From contig JAJLRJ010000007.1 of NCBI GenBank assembly GCA_024195265.1, positions 28,580,225 to 28,644,224 of the forward strand: a stretch of DNA of 64,000 nucleotides. The letters run 5' to 3'. Below, piece by piece: positions 42,295 to 53,900 of this stretch. This stretch comes from Dendrophyllia cribrosa (taxonomy: Eukaryota > Cnidaria > Anthozoa > Scleractinia > Dendrophylliidae). The translations under genes and the position numbers were made by a program. Each line of letters opens with the position of its first letter. The stretch's first letter is position 1. The notes beneath the pieces were generated by a model. That model was given only the letters and a program-made list of their open reading frames with translations, searched no databases and was not told the DNA's origin.

Positions 42295-42465
42295 GGGCCT
42301 GGTCGCACTACAGTCAAAAACAAAAATTAGCCCGTGCGAAATGACAAAAACAAAAACATTCCACAAAAAGCGTGCCCCACCGGAGCGGTTTCTTTTGTTT
42401 TCTTCGATTTTTGCACGGGCGGATTTTTGTTTTTGACTGTAGTGCGACCAGGCCCTAACTCTTTA
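42295..42465. mobile_element. TA-flanked palindromic MITE upstream of methyltransferase gene
   Basis: GGGCCTGGTCGCACTACAGT and CAAAAACAAAAAT are mirrored exactly at the other end, with TA outside both. It lies 220 bp before the METTL27-like start, so it may sit in the promoter. Confidence 0.8.
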
Positions 42466-42562
42466 TAGTCAGAGCGAATCAAGGAATTATGGATTATGTG
42501 CAGCGGTTTAGTTATAAATGACTAACAAGCATTCAGTCGCGTACGACCTCTGTCTTCCCAGC

Positions 42563-42577
42563 TATATATATATATTT
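42563..42577 (+). promoter_or_regulatory. TATA-like run upstream of methyltransferase gene
   Basis: An uninterrupted TATATATATATATTT lies 109-123 nt before the ATG of the METTL27-like gene, a plausible distance for a TATA box plus a short leader. It could equally be a chance TA microsatellite. Confidence 0.3.
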
Positions 42578-42685
42578 GATATTTCTACCTTTAAAATCTT
42601 GTTAATCGACTGTCAAAGTCAGTCCTTTTCGGCAAAATTACAATGAAAGCGTGAAAACTGACTGATCCGCTACCATCCACTTAGT

Positions 42686-44536
42686 ATGTCTGTGGTAATG
42701 TCCTTTGTAGACTTATCTTTAAACATGGACCCTCTCTTTTTTAACAGCTGCACGGAATACTTCGATGCAGCAGTAAAAGAAGCGTTTCAGAAGAACAGGT
42801 CATCCGTGCGTATTCTGGACGCTGGCGCAGGGCAAGGTTCAACCGCATCCTATCTGCGTTCCCTGGGTTACAATAACATCGATGCTCTGACGGTCTCTAA
42901 AGAGAGGCTGGATAACGCCGAGAGGAGTGGTCTCTACAGAAACTTACTTTACACTGCATTAAAAGCAGAGTCAACCCTTTGTGCCACGGGCGCGTTTGAC
43001 GCCTTGATTTGCGCGGACGGCCTTTTTCCAGATGAAGTTGACCCTGACGCCATGGATGAAATGTTGCGTCTTGTCAAGCCAGGTAGAGTAAGAAAGCTTG
43101 TGTTGATATTCCATATCTGTACGATTTCTTCTTGACAAATGCAATATATTTATTTTGGGGTGTATTCAATTGATCGTTATTCAAAATCTTGCGACACAAG
43201 AATGTCGGCACAGAATTTAATACTACAAGAAATCCCTTAAAAAACGGGATTTTGGAGCGCTTCTTAAATACAAAAATAAAACCTCGTATATTAGCAGCTG
43301 TTTGCAGATATTACAGGGCAGACGAAAAGACACTGATCAAATATTCTGAATTTGGGTTAAGTTATAGTCGAACCATCCCTAACAACCAGCACAATGGCAA
43401 TCATTTATGCATAACAGCATAACGCGAAAGGTTCTGTCACTAAAGATTATCCGAGCCGGCTTTTATTTTAAACATTCAATAAACTGCAGGACTGATCTGA
43501 CTATGTAAAAAATAGACTTTACGAGACACCATCACGACAGAAACTGATAAAGTAGGATCGCAACCATGGACTGTTCCGTGCTGAAGAGTTGCAATTACAA
43601 TGAAACAGCTGTCCACGGTTGCGATCCTACTTTATCAGTTTTTGTCGTGATGGTGTCTCGCAAAGTCTATTTTTTACGTAGTCAGATCAGCCCTGCAGTT
43701 TATTGTATGTTTGTTCATGTTTTGGCTGGTTAGGTCTCTCGCAGATCCTACGTATACCGTTAGCAGCATTATCGTTTGCAGTCTCACTCTTATTTTAAAA
43801 TGCCTTAGTTCGTTGCATACTCCCAGGCTGTTGGGAAGTAAACCACTTTTAGCCTAGCAACAGTCGCTCTTTTCTATAAGGGATAGTCGAGCGAGTAAAA
43901 CACGTAAGCACGCACGAAAAGCGCAGCCGCGTGGAGCAGATCTAACTTGAAAGAAAAAGGCTGTGTTGCACGGTTTTACTAGTAGTTGTATTACTTTATT
44001 GAATTATGTCGGAATAAGCACCATGTCGAAGTAAGAAAGCTGACGTCTTTGATCGAAATGTTGGCTTGAAAATAGTTTGGTGAGGGAGTGGGGAGGGGGT
44101 GAGGGGGGGGGGAGCGGTGCTTGAGCTGGAGAAATGATTCGCAAGATTGTACAAAGCACAGGAAGCAAGAAATTCAGATCCTAGCCTCCCCTCTTCCCCT
44201 CTTGCTCCATTTTGATCATAACCAATTTATTCGGAACCTAATTTAACAAGCTGTGCCGTGGCAAGTTTTTACTTGTTTATTAGTGTGTTAAACCTTGACC
44301 TTTTTTTTGTTCCAGGCGGTATTGTTTGCTTCACGATGAATGCAGCACAGTTTGATAGTGCACACAACAGCTACAGGCTAAAATGCGAGAAGCTTATCAC
44401 CCGCGGAAAGTGGAAATTAATTTCCCAGGGAATCACATCTCTCGAGGCGGGGAAAGACAATAATAATACTGAATATAACGAACATCTCCCCGAAGACAGC
44501 TATGTTTTAGTTTTTATGGTTATAGATAATTACTGA
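42686..44536 (+). CDS. METTL27/WBSCR27-like SAM-dependent methyltransferase, 2 exons
   Basis: Exons 42686-43082 and 44316-44536 join in phase 1 across a GT-AG intron (donor GTAGAG, acceptor TTCCAG), giving 205 aa. A class I Rossmann methyltransferase fold is indicated by motif I LDAGAGQG (residues 44-51), a following helix with LRSLGY, motif IV-like FDALICADGLF, and LRLVKPGGIVCF spanning the splice junction. The order and spacing resemble METTL27 (Williams-Beuren region protein 27), which is about 245 aa in human. This copy is shorter at the N-terminus, but an in-frame TGA 27 nt upstream (42659-42661) supports the chosen ATG unless a 5' exon exists. Substrate unknown. Odd: the acidic residue expected after strand 2 (Asp in a GVDxS-type motif) is Thr here (ALTVS), so cofactor binding may differ. 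The intron contains a 230-bp palindromic repeat. Confidence 0.82.
43477..43783. repeat. Palindromic repeat, copy 1 (methyltransferase intron)
   Basis: The palindrome 43477-43706 (CAATAAACTGCAGG ... CCTGCAGTTTATTG, with GGATCGCAACCATGGAC mirrored) is followed by a tail GGTTAGGTCTCTCGCAGATC. The same unit plus tail recurs in the same direction at 46466-46784. Confidence 0.85.
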
Positions 44537-46230
44537 AACATATGCATGCTTCTGCTCAAAGTGAGTGTTGCCGATGGATGATGCAAAACGTCGAAGGCTT
44601 TGTTCTCCGATGCTCTCGTGGAAACCAACCAGGATTTCCTTTTTTATGTTCGCAGTGTTTCCAAGGTAGAAACAGTAGCGGAAATTCGAAATGCTCGAAT
44701 CAATTGTGTTTTTAAATGTTAGTTAAAATTAAATCCCAACAGCGATCGATGTTTTTGGAGCAGCCCGAGAACTTCACGGGAAACCGCATATAAAATCGCT
44801 CTAAAAACTGGTGGCTAAAAGCAACACAACACTGTGGCTAATCAACCGTTAACACTGAACGCTGATATCATTTTTGCCCCTCTAAAACTCGCTAAGGACA
44901 ATTTTTTTAAACCGCTTGTCCAGAATACTGCCACTGGAATAGTACCACTGGTATAGTTTCTTTACCGGATGAATTGTTAAACAGTTTACATCAACAAGAG
45001 AAAATGAGTCGAATTATTTTCTCCTGACATCGAGTAACAAGCAAACAAGCTACCAATTAATGCATCCATTACAACAGGTCGTTACAATGAAATTGTCGCT
45101 ATATACAAGGCAATTTTGGAGGCCAAATTGTCTTTCAGTCCACCAAACCTGTTTGTTTAATCTTTGGAGATAGTCCTTCATCCACAGCTTTACGTTAACT
45201 GTCTCAGGGGCGTACCCAGCCTTTTTGCAAGGGGGAGGGGCGGGGGGGTTCCATCTTGTCCGAAACAGTCACTCAAGACAGTTCAGATACACAGACATTC
45301 ACAACGCACGTGCATGTCATGTACATGTCACATTCAGGAAGAAGACATTTCTTCAAGTGAAATGTCAAGTACTTTGAATAGCACCAACTTCATGTTTCGT
45401 TTTCACATTGAAATAGTCTTTTCCTTTTTTCGATTTTTTTTGTACGGATTCTGTTTACATGCAATTCTCCATTTTTTTCTCGACAAGAGTACCGCAACCC
45501 GTTAAAGCCTCCCCCGGTACAACTCTGCGTCTAAACTAGCATATCTACTCAACACGTGCACAGTTTTGGATGCAGTTCGCAAAAAAATTTGTCGTCCTCA
45601 GTGCTTTTCGTGCACCTTCTATATTTCTTCCTGTTTATAAGAACTCAGTTCAATATTTGTCTAATTACGGTGGGCTCACGTAACAGGATATTATAAATTG
45701 ATCCCTCGATATGCGCTTGTATAGTAAAAATGTATCTACATGCATTGTGCATATACATATTTAACAATGAAAATTTTGTAATGTATGAAAGAAATGAATA
45801 TTGCCAAGTGCTCACGTTTATTTACATTTTTAAAGAAAGAGTGAAACAAAGAATAAATCAAGAATCGACGAGGTTCTGATCCTTGGAGAGAGTTTTTGTA
45901 AAATAAGTTTTTGTAAATAAGTATTTTATATGATGTACAGTTCTATAACTATTGACTGTATGCATGTTTTACTGGAACAATAAACTAAAACAGCATTGGT
46001 CTCAGTCAATCGCCGGTGTTACTTGTATTGTAGCCTGTCCAAGATGTTCAGACACAGGAAGCCCAAGCTATATGTGTCACAGTAACCGTTACGAGCGAAA
46101 TTATAAGGATTTGTATGAGAAAAAAACGGTCCATTCTAGGAGCTAAAAAATAGGAACACGATTTCAATAAAGATTGCCTACCTTACTTCGCTTGTGTGTT
46201 TCCTTGTCTCCTGTGTGGTTTTTAGGGCGA
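44537..46230. other. 3' flank of methyltransferase gene and intergenic DNA
   Basis: No AATAAA within the first 1.3 kb after the stop; the first are near 45852 and 45968. A CAGGGGCGTACCCAGCC hAT-like left end occurs at 45206 with no matching right end seen. No further gene supported. Confidence 0.45.
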
Positions 46231-46307
46231 TTTAGAGCGTTTCCATTGAGTTTTAGTTCCATTGCTATATATAGAGAGAGAAAGCAATGGAACTAAAACT
46301 CACTAAA
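46231..46307. repeat. Short palindrome
   Basis: GAGTTTTAGTTCCATTGCT is mirrored by AGCAATGGAACTAAAACTC around a TATATATAGAGAGAGA loop. Confidence 0.8.
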
Positions 46308-46465
46308 AAAGGATATGTGGCGCGCGCGTGGCTGTTATGGTAACACCGATGTCAATGAAATCTACTTTTTTGGAAAGTTCATTTCATTTGGGATGTTATG
46401 TCGCCAACAAACCCAGTCAAGCCACCTCAAGCTTCAATCCACGCATGCTCAATGTTCTTACACAC

Positions 46466-46784
46466 AGTAAACTGCTGGGCTGATCTGACTACGTAAAAAT
46501 ACGACAGAAACTGATAAAGCGGGATCGCAACCGTGGACAGCTGGCTTTCCTGCTGGCGGCATTAAGTTCGCTATACCGTGCTGAAGAGTTGCAATAACAA
46601 CAAAACAGCTGTCCACGGTTGCGATCCTACTTCATCAGTTTCTGCCGTGATGGTGTCTTTCAAAGTCTATTTTTTTACGTAGTCAGATCAGCCCCGCAGT
46701 TTATTGTATGTTTGTTAATTTTTTGCCTGGTTAGGTCTCTCGCAGATCCTACGTATACCATTCGCAGCATTATTGTTTGCAGTC
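46466..46784. repeat. Palindromic repeat, copy 2
   Basis: Same unit and tail as 43477-43783, with an extra segment (GGCTTTCCTGCTGGCGGCAT) in the left arm and a deletion of the AGACTTT..CATCACG part. The two direct copies bracket the second exon of the methyltransferase gene. Confidence 0.85.
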
Positions 46785-46888
46785 CTTTGCAGATTTCACT
46801 TTTATTTCAATGTTCTTACAAAGTCAAGACATTCAAAGATGGCGGACGAGGACCGACCAGGACTGCGTCCTCTACAGGCTTTTCTATA

Positions 46889-47046
46889 TAGCTTGCACAA
46901 CAGGCTCTTTTGGGGGTTATCAAGCGGGTCACTGGGGCACGAGCGCGAGCCGCCGCGTGTAACGAGCGCGCAGCGCGAGACAAGCAAAGGGATTGAAACG
47001 CGTTTCGCGCTCGCGTCCCAAACCCGCTGGAGCACCCCAAAAGCGT
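46889..47046. repeat. GC-rich foldback repeat, copy 3 of 3
   Basis: GCTTGCACAACAGGCTCTTT at the left and GCACCCCAAAAGCG at the right bracket a CG-rich core, as at 3974-4086. Confidence 0.6.
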
Positions 47047-47428
47047 GAAAAATTGAAATTTTTAATATTAAAGTGCCAATATTTATGAAAAAAAAGTACC
47101 AAACGTTTCGGGCTTGCGCTTTGCCCTTCTTCAGTTTTGGTCTGTTCGTTCATCCCCCACCTAAAAAAGCGCTTGTTGTGGAGGTTAATTTCTATAAATC
47201 ATCGAAACTGAAAATACCGTGAACGATCTATTGTGTCACATTGTATCAATACAAACAGTGATTAAAGACCACTGCAAGGATCGGTCAGACAATGTGAAAC
47301 GGCATTCTCTCAAAATGGCACTACGGTTGGCCAAACCTGACATGATCAGCGCCCAAAACTAGAAAGCAGACGCAGACAGCTGTTTTGGGCTTTTTGGCCC
47401 TCGTCAGTGCGTCGTAGCTGAATAATAA

Positions 47429-48344
47429 AGCCTGGTTTACACTAGCGAGATAACGACATAAGAACATGGACATAATGACATAAAGAAAAGATCAGCGTTT
47501 TCCTTATGTCATTATGTCCATGTTATTATGTTTCTATTATGTCGTTATGTTGTGTTGTTGTGACATAAAACATCGATATACGTCGTGTTTTGAATTTGCG
47601 TGACCTCGTCGTTATGTCGTTATGTCGCTAGTGTGAACCACTCAGGTAAATTAAGGCAAGGGCCTCCGGCTATTTCACTCAAAAAAGTGAGGAGGTGGTC
47701 TATCTTCTGAGGCTTTGGCCATGAGAACTCAAATCTTTGGTAGACTTAAGATTTTGAAAGTTTGGACATTTTAGCTCGCAGACTATATGCGAATTAGGTC
47801 ACGTGACCTGTCAAGGTTATTTTTAGGTCAAAAATATTTCAAGCAAAATGGCAACACTTTTCACCAATACCTGGAGGCTGCCATAAGTTTTATGATTTTA
47901 AGGCTATTATGTACTTCATTTCTGCGCTTGGCCTTTTTAAGATTAGTTTAAAAAAATACAGGAAAAATAATAAATTACTATTGCGGGGGACTGGGTACTA
48001 GTACAAATTACCGTTTATTTTCAATCTTAATGAAATAATCAACAAAGGCTAAGCGCAGATTTTGTGTTGTTGTTTTTGGGACTTATCTGGTAGCAATAAC
48101 ATTTGATTATGATCGGTATAAACTGTTGCCATTTTTGCTCAAAGTTTTTTCTGGATTTTGTGGCCGTATTAAGTCACGTGACCTAATTTGCATATGTTAT
48201 TCTTGACAAAAGAACCACATTTGCTAACTATTTACTCTTTTAAAGTATTGAGTTCTCACGACTAAAGCCTCTTCAGATAGACCACCCCCGTAGCTTTTGG
48301 GCGTTACAACTAGAGGCCCTTGCCTTAATTTACCTGAGCAGGCT
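47429..48344. mobile_element. Harbinger-like MITE interrupted by another element
   Basis: The left end AGCCTGGTTTACACTAGCGA is preceded by TAA. Its inverse, TCGCTAGTGTGAACCA, breaks off at 47640 and resumes as CAGGCT at 48339, followed by TAA. The 698 bp in between is a separate element. The core carries GACATAATGACATAA-type repeats. Confidence 0.85.
47641..48338. mobile_element. TIR element inserted into the preceding MITE
   Basis: Begins CTCAGGTAAATTAAGGCAAG and ends with its inverse; CA occurs at both junctions (47639-47640, 48339-48340). The arms also share AGATAGACCACC / GGTGGTCTATCT and TTCTCA inverses, and the two AAGTCACGTGACCTAATTTG-like inner segments pair. No transposase frame. 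Confidence 0.85.
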
Positions 48345-48347
48345 TAA

Positions 48348-49128
48348 TGAGACTCAGTGACACTTCAACTATCCCATATATGTCGCTAGTCATTCAAGAA
48401 AGAGCTGCGAGAAAAGATTGCGCAACGGTTACGTCACAAAACTGTGGAATCTGGCCAAAGGGCAACCCAACCCATCCAAAAAGACTTCTGTCTGGATGCA
48501 TTATTCAGTTTAGAAACTTTGTTTAATGCTCTATTCTTTTTTTGCAAACAAATTTCAGTTAGCAAACTGGAATAAAATATACCACAACATTGTAGAAGAT
48601 GAAAGTCAATTATCGATGGTTTTGTTATGTTTCTAATGCATTTTTCCTGCACTAAACACTGACTTTAAGCAAGTTAGGATTTAGGAATTATTTCTTTACT
48701 TTTTGGCTTCATGAAACGTAATTTTAATAGTTTAGCATGTATTTTTGCTTAAACAAATAAAGACTTATTATTGTCTTCGAAATGTGCCTTATTACAAGAA
48801 ATATTGCGACACGCAAAAGAATGTAAAACATTAACTGTCAAAAGATTACCCAAAATGGAGAAAATAGTTTACTGCTTTTAATTTTTTTATTTATTTATTG
48901 GCGGAGAAAAGTTTTTGAAATAAAGTACTTCAATTACAGTGCAACGTGCCTCACTGTGAGCACTCAACAAACGTTTTTACAAGTTTGGACAATATCACCA
49001 GATAAATAATTATTATGCGGATATGCGTGAAGCAATAAATTAAAGTTAATAAAATCTTCATATTTTGCAAGTAAAGATTAAATATGAATAGCATAACTGT
49101 ATGGGAATTTGCAATAATGAACCGCAGG
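48348..49128. other. Intergenic, nothing recognised
   Basis: AT-rich; includes TTTATTTATTTATTGGCG near 48887. No gene or bounded repeat supported. Confidence 0.4.
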
Positions 49129-49131
49129 TAA

Positions 49132-49313
49132 AGGCTGGTTTTCACTAGCGCATAAGCATAAGCACAAGCCAACATACGCAGACTCACTAACGTGTTGATC
49201 ATTAGTGCCTATTGTTCTGTTTTGTTCAAACAATTGGAACTAATGATCAACATGTTACTGAGTCTGCGTATGTTGGCTTGTGCTTATGCTTATGCGCTAG
49301 TGAAAACCAGCCT
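49132..49313. mobile_element. Harbinger-like palindromic MITE, TAA-flanked
   Basis: Starts AGGCTGGTTTTCACTAGCGC and is mirrored nearly perfectly through CATAAGCATAAGCACAAGCC and ACATACGCAGACTCA. TAA lies on both sides. 182 bp. Confidence 0.88.
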
Positions 49314-49369
49314 TAAGCCATTGAAAATTTTGATACAGCTCTGCTGCAAATATTTTATCTGACTTCTAA

Positions 49370-49897
49370 CGCATGGTATCCATACAATCGCAACGATCGT
49401 TGCGATCATATGGAAACCAAAACGTTGCAATCCTTGCGATCCTTGCGATTGCGATCGCAGAGATAGAAAAATTTCTATAGCCTGGTTTCCATATAACGAA
49501 GCGATCGTTACGATCGACGATCGCTGCGATTCCTGCGATCCTTGCGATCGCTGAGACCTCAGAGATCTCTGCGATCGCAATCGCAAGGATCGTAACGATC
49601 GCAAGGATCGCAACGTTTTGGTTTCCATATGATCGCAAGGGTCGCACAACACTTTTTTCTGCGATCGCTGCGATCGTTACATAACATAACACACAACATA
49701 ACATACTTTCTTGGCACCTGAGATTGTACTTACGATTATATAGAAACCAGGCTTATCTCTACGATCGCAATCGCAAGGATCGCAGCGTTTTGGTTTCCAT
49801 ATGATCGCAAGGGTCGCAAGAATCGCAGCGATCGTCGATTGTAACGATCGCTGCGATCGTTGCGATCCGTTTGCGATTGTATGGAAACCAGGCTTAA
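49370..49897. repeat. CGATCG-rich MITE cluster
   Basis: Several copies of GCCTGGTTTCCATA and its inverse TATGGAAACCAGGC (49478, 49621, 49740, 49793, 49880) bound stretches made almost only of GCGATCG, AAGGATCGCA and GTTACGATCG words. Probably overlapping or nested copies of one family. The several long minus-strand frames here are artefacts of this repeat. Confidence 0.75.
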
Positions 49898-50493
49898 AAG
49901 AACAATAGCGATGAAGCTCATTAGCATTCCTATTGGTGAAACAGTATAGCTGGTCTGTTTCAGGATTTATAGACCTTCATTAATTTTTGATTTCTTTTGT
50001 ACTTTCCTTATGCATCAGTTATGAATATTACACTTTAGTTTACACTCCTGTATTAACACGAAGCGACAAGGAGGTGTGTTCGTCAATTGAGTTTACATTC
50101 TCTGAGTGGTTAACTTGAAAACAGTTTGTTGGGTGCTCACCGTAAGGCTCGTAACATTTTAAAAGGCCGATGTAGATACATTGTAGAGTGTAAGCGTCAT
50201 GATTTTTTAATTTGAACTTTTCCCGCCAACTGGATTTTTCAGCGGATGCACAGTTTGTACACATGCGCATGCAAATTGCGTTCCTGTTCTATTTGGTAGG
50301 GATGAAGAGGGAACAGTATGTGCTCGAACAGAGATCAGTGTTTGAACAATAAAATTTGTTTGACTTTTCACAGACAAAACAAGGCGCGTTGATTTTCGGT
50401 TTCTTCTCTTATAGACCTGCACGGTAGGCCAAAATGCTACGCAGGCTATATAACCGCATGCCTCAGACATTTTTCATCCTTGCTGTTCGTCTT

Positions 50494-50575
50494 AGGCCCC
50501 GTCCACACTAATGCGTTTTTGAAAACCTCCGTTTTTGGTTCCCCGAAAACAGAAAAATTGAAAAATTTTCAAAGT
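50494..50575. mobile_element. MITE end upstream of SMARCE1
   Basis: TTAGGCCCCGTCCACACTAA followed by TGCGTTTTTGAAAACC has the form of the Harbinger-like ends in this window, but no mirrored partner is seen before the SMARCE1 start at 50908. Possibly a solo remnant in the promoter region. Confidence 0.4.
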
Positions 50576-50907
50576 GTCGCTCGTTAAACAGTCCGCCATC
50601 TTGAATGCAGGATTTGCCAGGCGTTCGCCTTCTCTCCTCTTCCCGTCTTTCCCCGTGCGCCCTGCTCCGCTTCTCAAGTTTCGCGAACGACTGGGGACGA
50701 GTCAGCGACGAGGACATGTTGTTTGATACTGCCTCGCTTTTTTTGTGATTTTCTGTATTTTCACCAATTGCCAGCGGATATTTTATTATCTGGGAGTTCA
50801 AAAGAAAAGCCGCGCCAAAGCCCGTCAAAAGAAGATTACGCTTTGATGATCTCTGCGTGACCTGCGCCAAAGAACTGTGAAACGTCAGACAAAACAAAAG
50901 CGTCCAC

Positions 50908-53900
50908 ATGTCTTTGCCATTAGCTGCATTAGGCGCTTCACCGCGTGTTAGTCGTGATTACCGACAGTTTGGACAGAGTCCTTTATCACAGCCGTTTCAG
51001 GGCGGTTCGGCGGCTGTAATGGCCCAAGCTGGTAAGGGAATTTACTTTGAATTTGTCTTCGTTTGCATGTAAATATGCAAGAATTCATCTACTTTTGACA
51101 GACAATTTTGAAAGCGATTGTTTTTGAACGACACGGTATTTCGCCGAACGCCGATATCAAGTGTCTGCCCTAACCGTCAGTAGAATTAGTAATAATAAGT
51201 GCCTAACCCTAACTGAGTGGGTGCTTAGGCCTAAATACTACAGTATCAATCAGTCCCCGGTTGTTCAAAAGGTGGGTTGTTCAAAAGATGGATAGCGCAA
51301 TACACCGGATAAATTAAGAACTTACTATCCAGCAAATAAGTCTTAACGCAATCCTTTGTGTTATCTGCTGGATAGTGATTTATCCGGTCAATAGCGCTGT
51401 CCACCTTTTGAACACCCGGGTCCAATGCTTTATTATGCTAAATATTGTAGATGAGTGTACTGTATTCTCCGTTTGGTGTTCTGCAAAAATTCCCCCAAAG
51501 GTTTTTGAAACCTAACGGACGTTATTAAAACTAGCCTTTGTTTCTTTTGCTTTTGGTTAAAACTTCATGAACTACATGAAAGCGACCATCTCGAGAGACA
51601 AACACAAGGCTGTCGTGGAGCGAATTTAGAATACCCGGCCACTTATTTACATATCCCAAAACGTTTGGTTGAACAAGGCATATGAAAACAAAAGAAACCA
51701 TTTATATTCAATGACATGCAAATAAGTGGCCGGGAATTCTACAGTTTAGCCGCAGTCGTTAGTAGCCGGAAGTCTGCTGTTATGGCCAGCAACTCAAAGG
51801 AAACAACCATGACTTTGCGACCACCTATTTTCCTTATGTAGATGGCAACCTAGAGTATGTACTGCCAAATAGGTTGTGAATAAGGTCAGTCGTGGGAAAA
51901 GAAGATATCATCAAAGCCTTGTACAGAATAACTTGGGAAATCCTAAATCCTTTTGGAGAACAGTCAAGACCATTTATCCAAGTAAATCATCACTCATCTT
52001 ATCAACTTAGACTTGTCCTTAAAGGGGCAGTATCACAAGGTTCCACGCCCGGCACTGTTCATTGTTCTTGCACCGCAATTTTGGACACATTACTGTTAAA
52101 AGTGATTTTTTTTTTCTTCCGGCTATCAAAACGGATTTTTTGATTCAACAAATACCTCCACTTCTCGACGGCCTTTTTGAATTTGCCGAATCAAACTTGA
52201 AAACATGGGCCGAACGTTTTCAAGTTTCGCCCTCATGATACATGTACTGCCCCTTTAAAAACTGGTATCATCCCCGACGAATGGAAAAAAGCAAGAGTAG
52301 TGCCAGTTTACAGGCGATCAAGTAAACCTTGATAATTATCAGCCGATTTCGATCTTGCCAGTCATCTCCAATATTCGTGAAAGAGCAGTTAGCACACAGT
52401 TACAGCAATATTATTATTATCTATGTGAGAATGATTTGATAAGCCCATTCCAATCTGGCTTCTGGGCAAATCATTCCATGCAGACCATGGTCACTTTTAT
52501 TGGTGACACAATTTGTAGAAATATTGATTCGAGAGAAGAGCATACTGGGACCTATACTGTTTCCTTTGTATATTAATGATCTGCCATTATAACTTCAATT
52601 TTTAAGCATAATGATGTATGCTGAGGATATTGTCATTTTTCTCTAGTCACCTCTGTCATCTGAAATGGAACTAAAACTTAATCTTGGACTGACTATCTAT
52701 CGCTTTGCTTAAACATAATAAACTTGTGCTTAACTTAAAAAAAAGACGGAGTATGTACTCTTTGGCACCCGTCAGCAACTTAGAATGGCAAATAACAATG
52801 ACCTTGATGTTCATTTGAATGGGCAGGTGGTTCACTGAGCAAAGCACTTTGTTTAAATACCTTGGTGTGGTGCTAGAGGAAACCCTACATGTATCTTTTA
52901 ATGAGCACATAGAATATGTGAAATCAAAGGTGTCAAAGACACTGGGCATGTTCTCTAGGCTAAGACTGCTGTTAAGGTGGCTCCGTTGTTATTTCGGGCG
53001 CACTCGTCTATGACAAACTTTGTCTCATAACTTTTCCGGCTCTAAAGCGATGCTTCTAAAACTTTGCGAAAACTTACAGCTATTATTTAGCAATAATATG
53101 ATAGAATTCGATTTTCATGGGAAAAAATATATTTAGTGATAATCGGACTTAAATGAGCCCCACTTTTTTAACAAAATCGCACCCTGTGAAAAATTTTGCT
53201 GTTATATTTTTGTTAAATTTCTGGAATCAGCTTACATTGACTTAATACATACCCTTACCAAGTTTCAGCAAAATTGTTGGATCAGAAATGCGGAAGAAAT
53301 AACGCCATCAAAATTTAGCCCAAAATTCTCTTAAAATTTTAAATACTTCATGCTCTTTGACAAAACAATCTACGAACCCAAATTTCTGGGAGAAGCCTTC
53401 CCAATGCTTGCTAAATCTGAATTATAAGCCGATTGCAAATCGTGCGAACCGTTAAAAAGTATTCACTAGTTCTGTAAATATCATAAAATGCTCCAAAACC
53501 TGCTCAAATCTCCAATGCAGGGTGCGATTTTGTTAAAAAAGTGGGGTTCATTTAAGCCCGATTATCACTAAATATATTTTTTCCCATGAAAATCGAATTC
53601 TATCATATTATTGCTAAATAATAGCTGTAAGTTTTCGCAAAGTTTTAGAAGCATCGCTTTAGAGCCGGAAAAGTTATGAGACAAAGTTTGTCACAGACGA
53701 GTGCGCCCGAAATAACAACGGAGCCACCTTAACAACAGAGGCTGCGAATTGGCTGTACAGGAAATTTTGGAGGAGGGGGGGGATGCCTGGATGGTGTTTA
53801 GGAAGCAAATTTGCATTACATGTACAGTGAGTCATGTTTTGAAATGAGAGAATTGATGGTTGAGAAAATTACTTGGCATTATATACCTCGTACAAAACTA

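Larger units (their letters stand above)
51892..53775 (+). pseudogene. LINE reverse-transcriptase relic with two insertions (SMARCE1 intron 1)
   Basis: Recognisable pieces in order: [17 protein letters not shown] (about 51939-51990), [22 protein letters not shown] (either side of the first insertion), a PFQSGF segment (52449-52466), [20 protein letters not shown] in place of the catalytic YADD (about 52618-52629), [20 protein letters not shown], and [20 protein letters not shown] (either side of the second insertion). Frameshifts, stops and a deletion between the first two pieces show it is dead. Non-LTR (CR1/L2/jockey-like) by motif; clade uncertain. Confidence 0.85.

Noticed and set aside
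49290..49704. Overlapping minus-strand frames of 112-120 codons rich in RSLRSL / IAIA
   Set aside because: Parallel readings of the CGATCG-rich repeat; composition fully explained by it.
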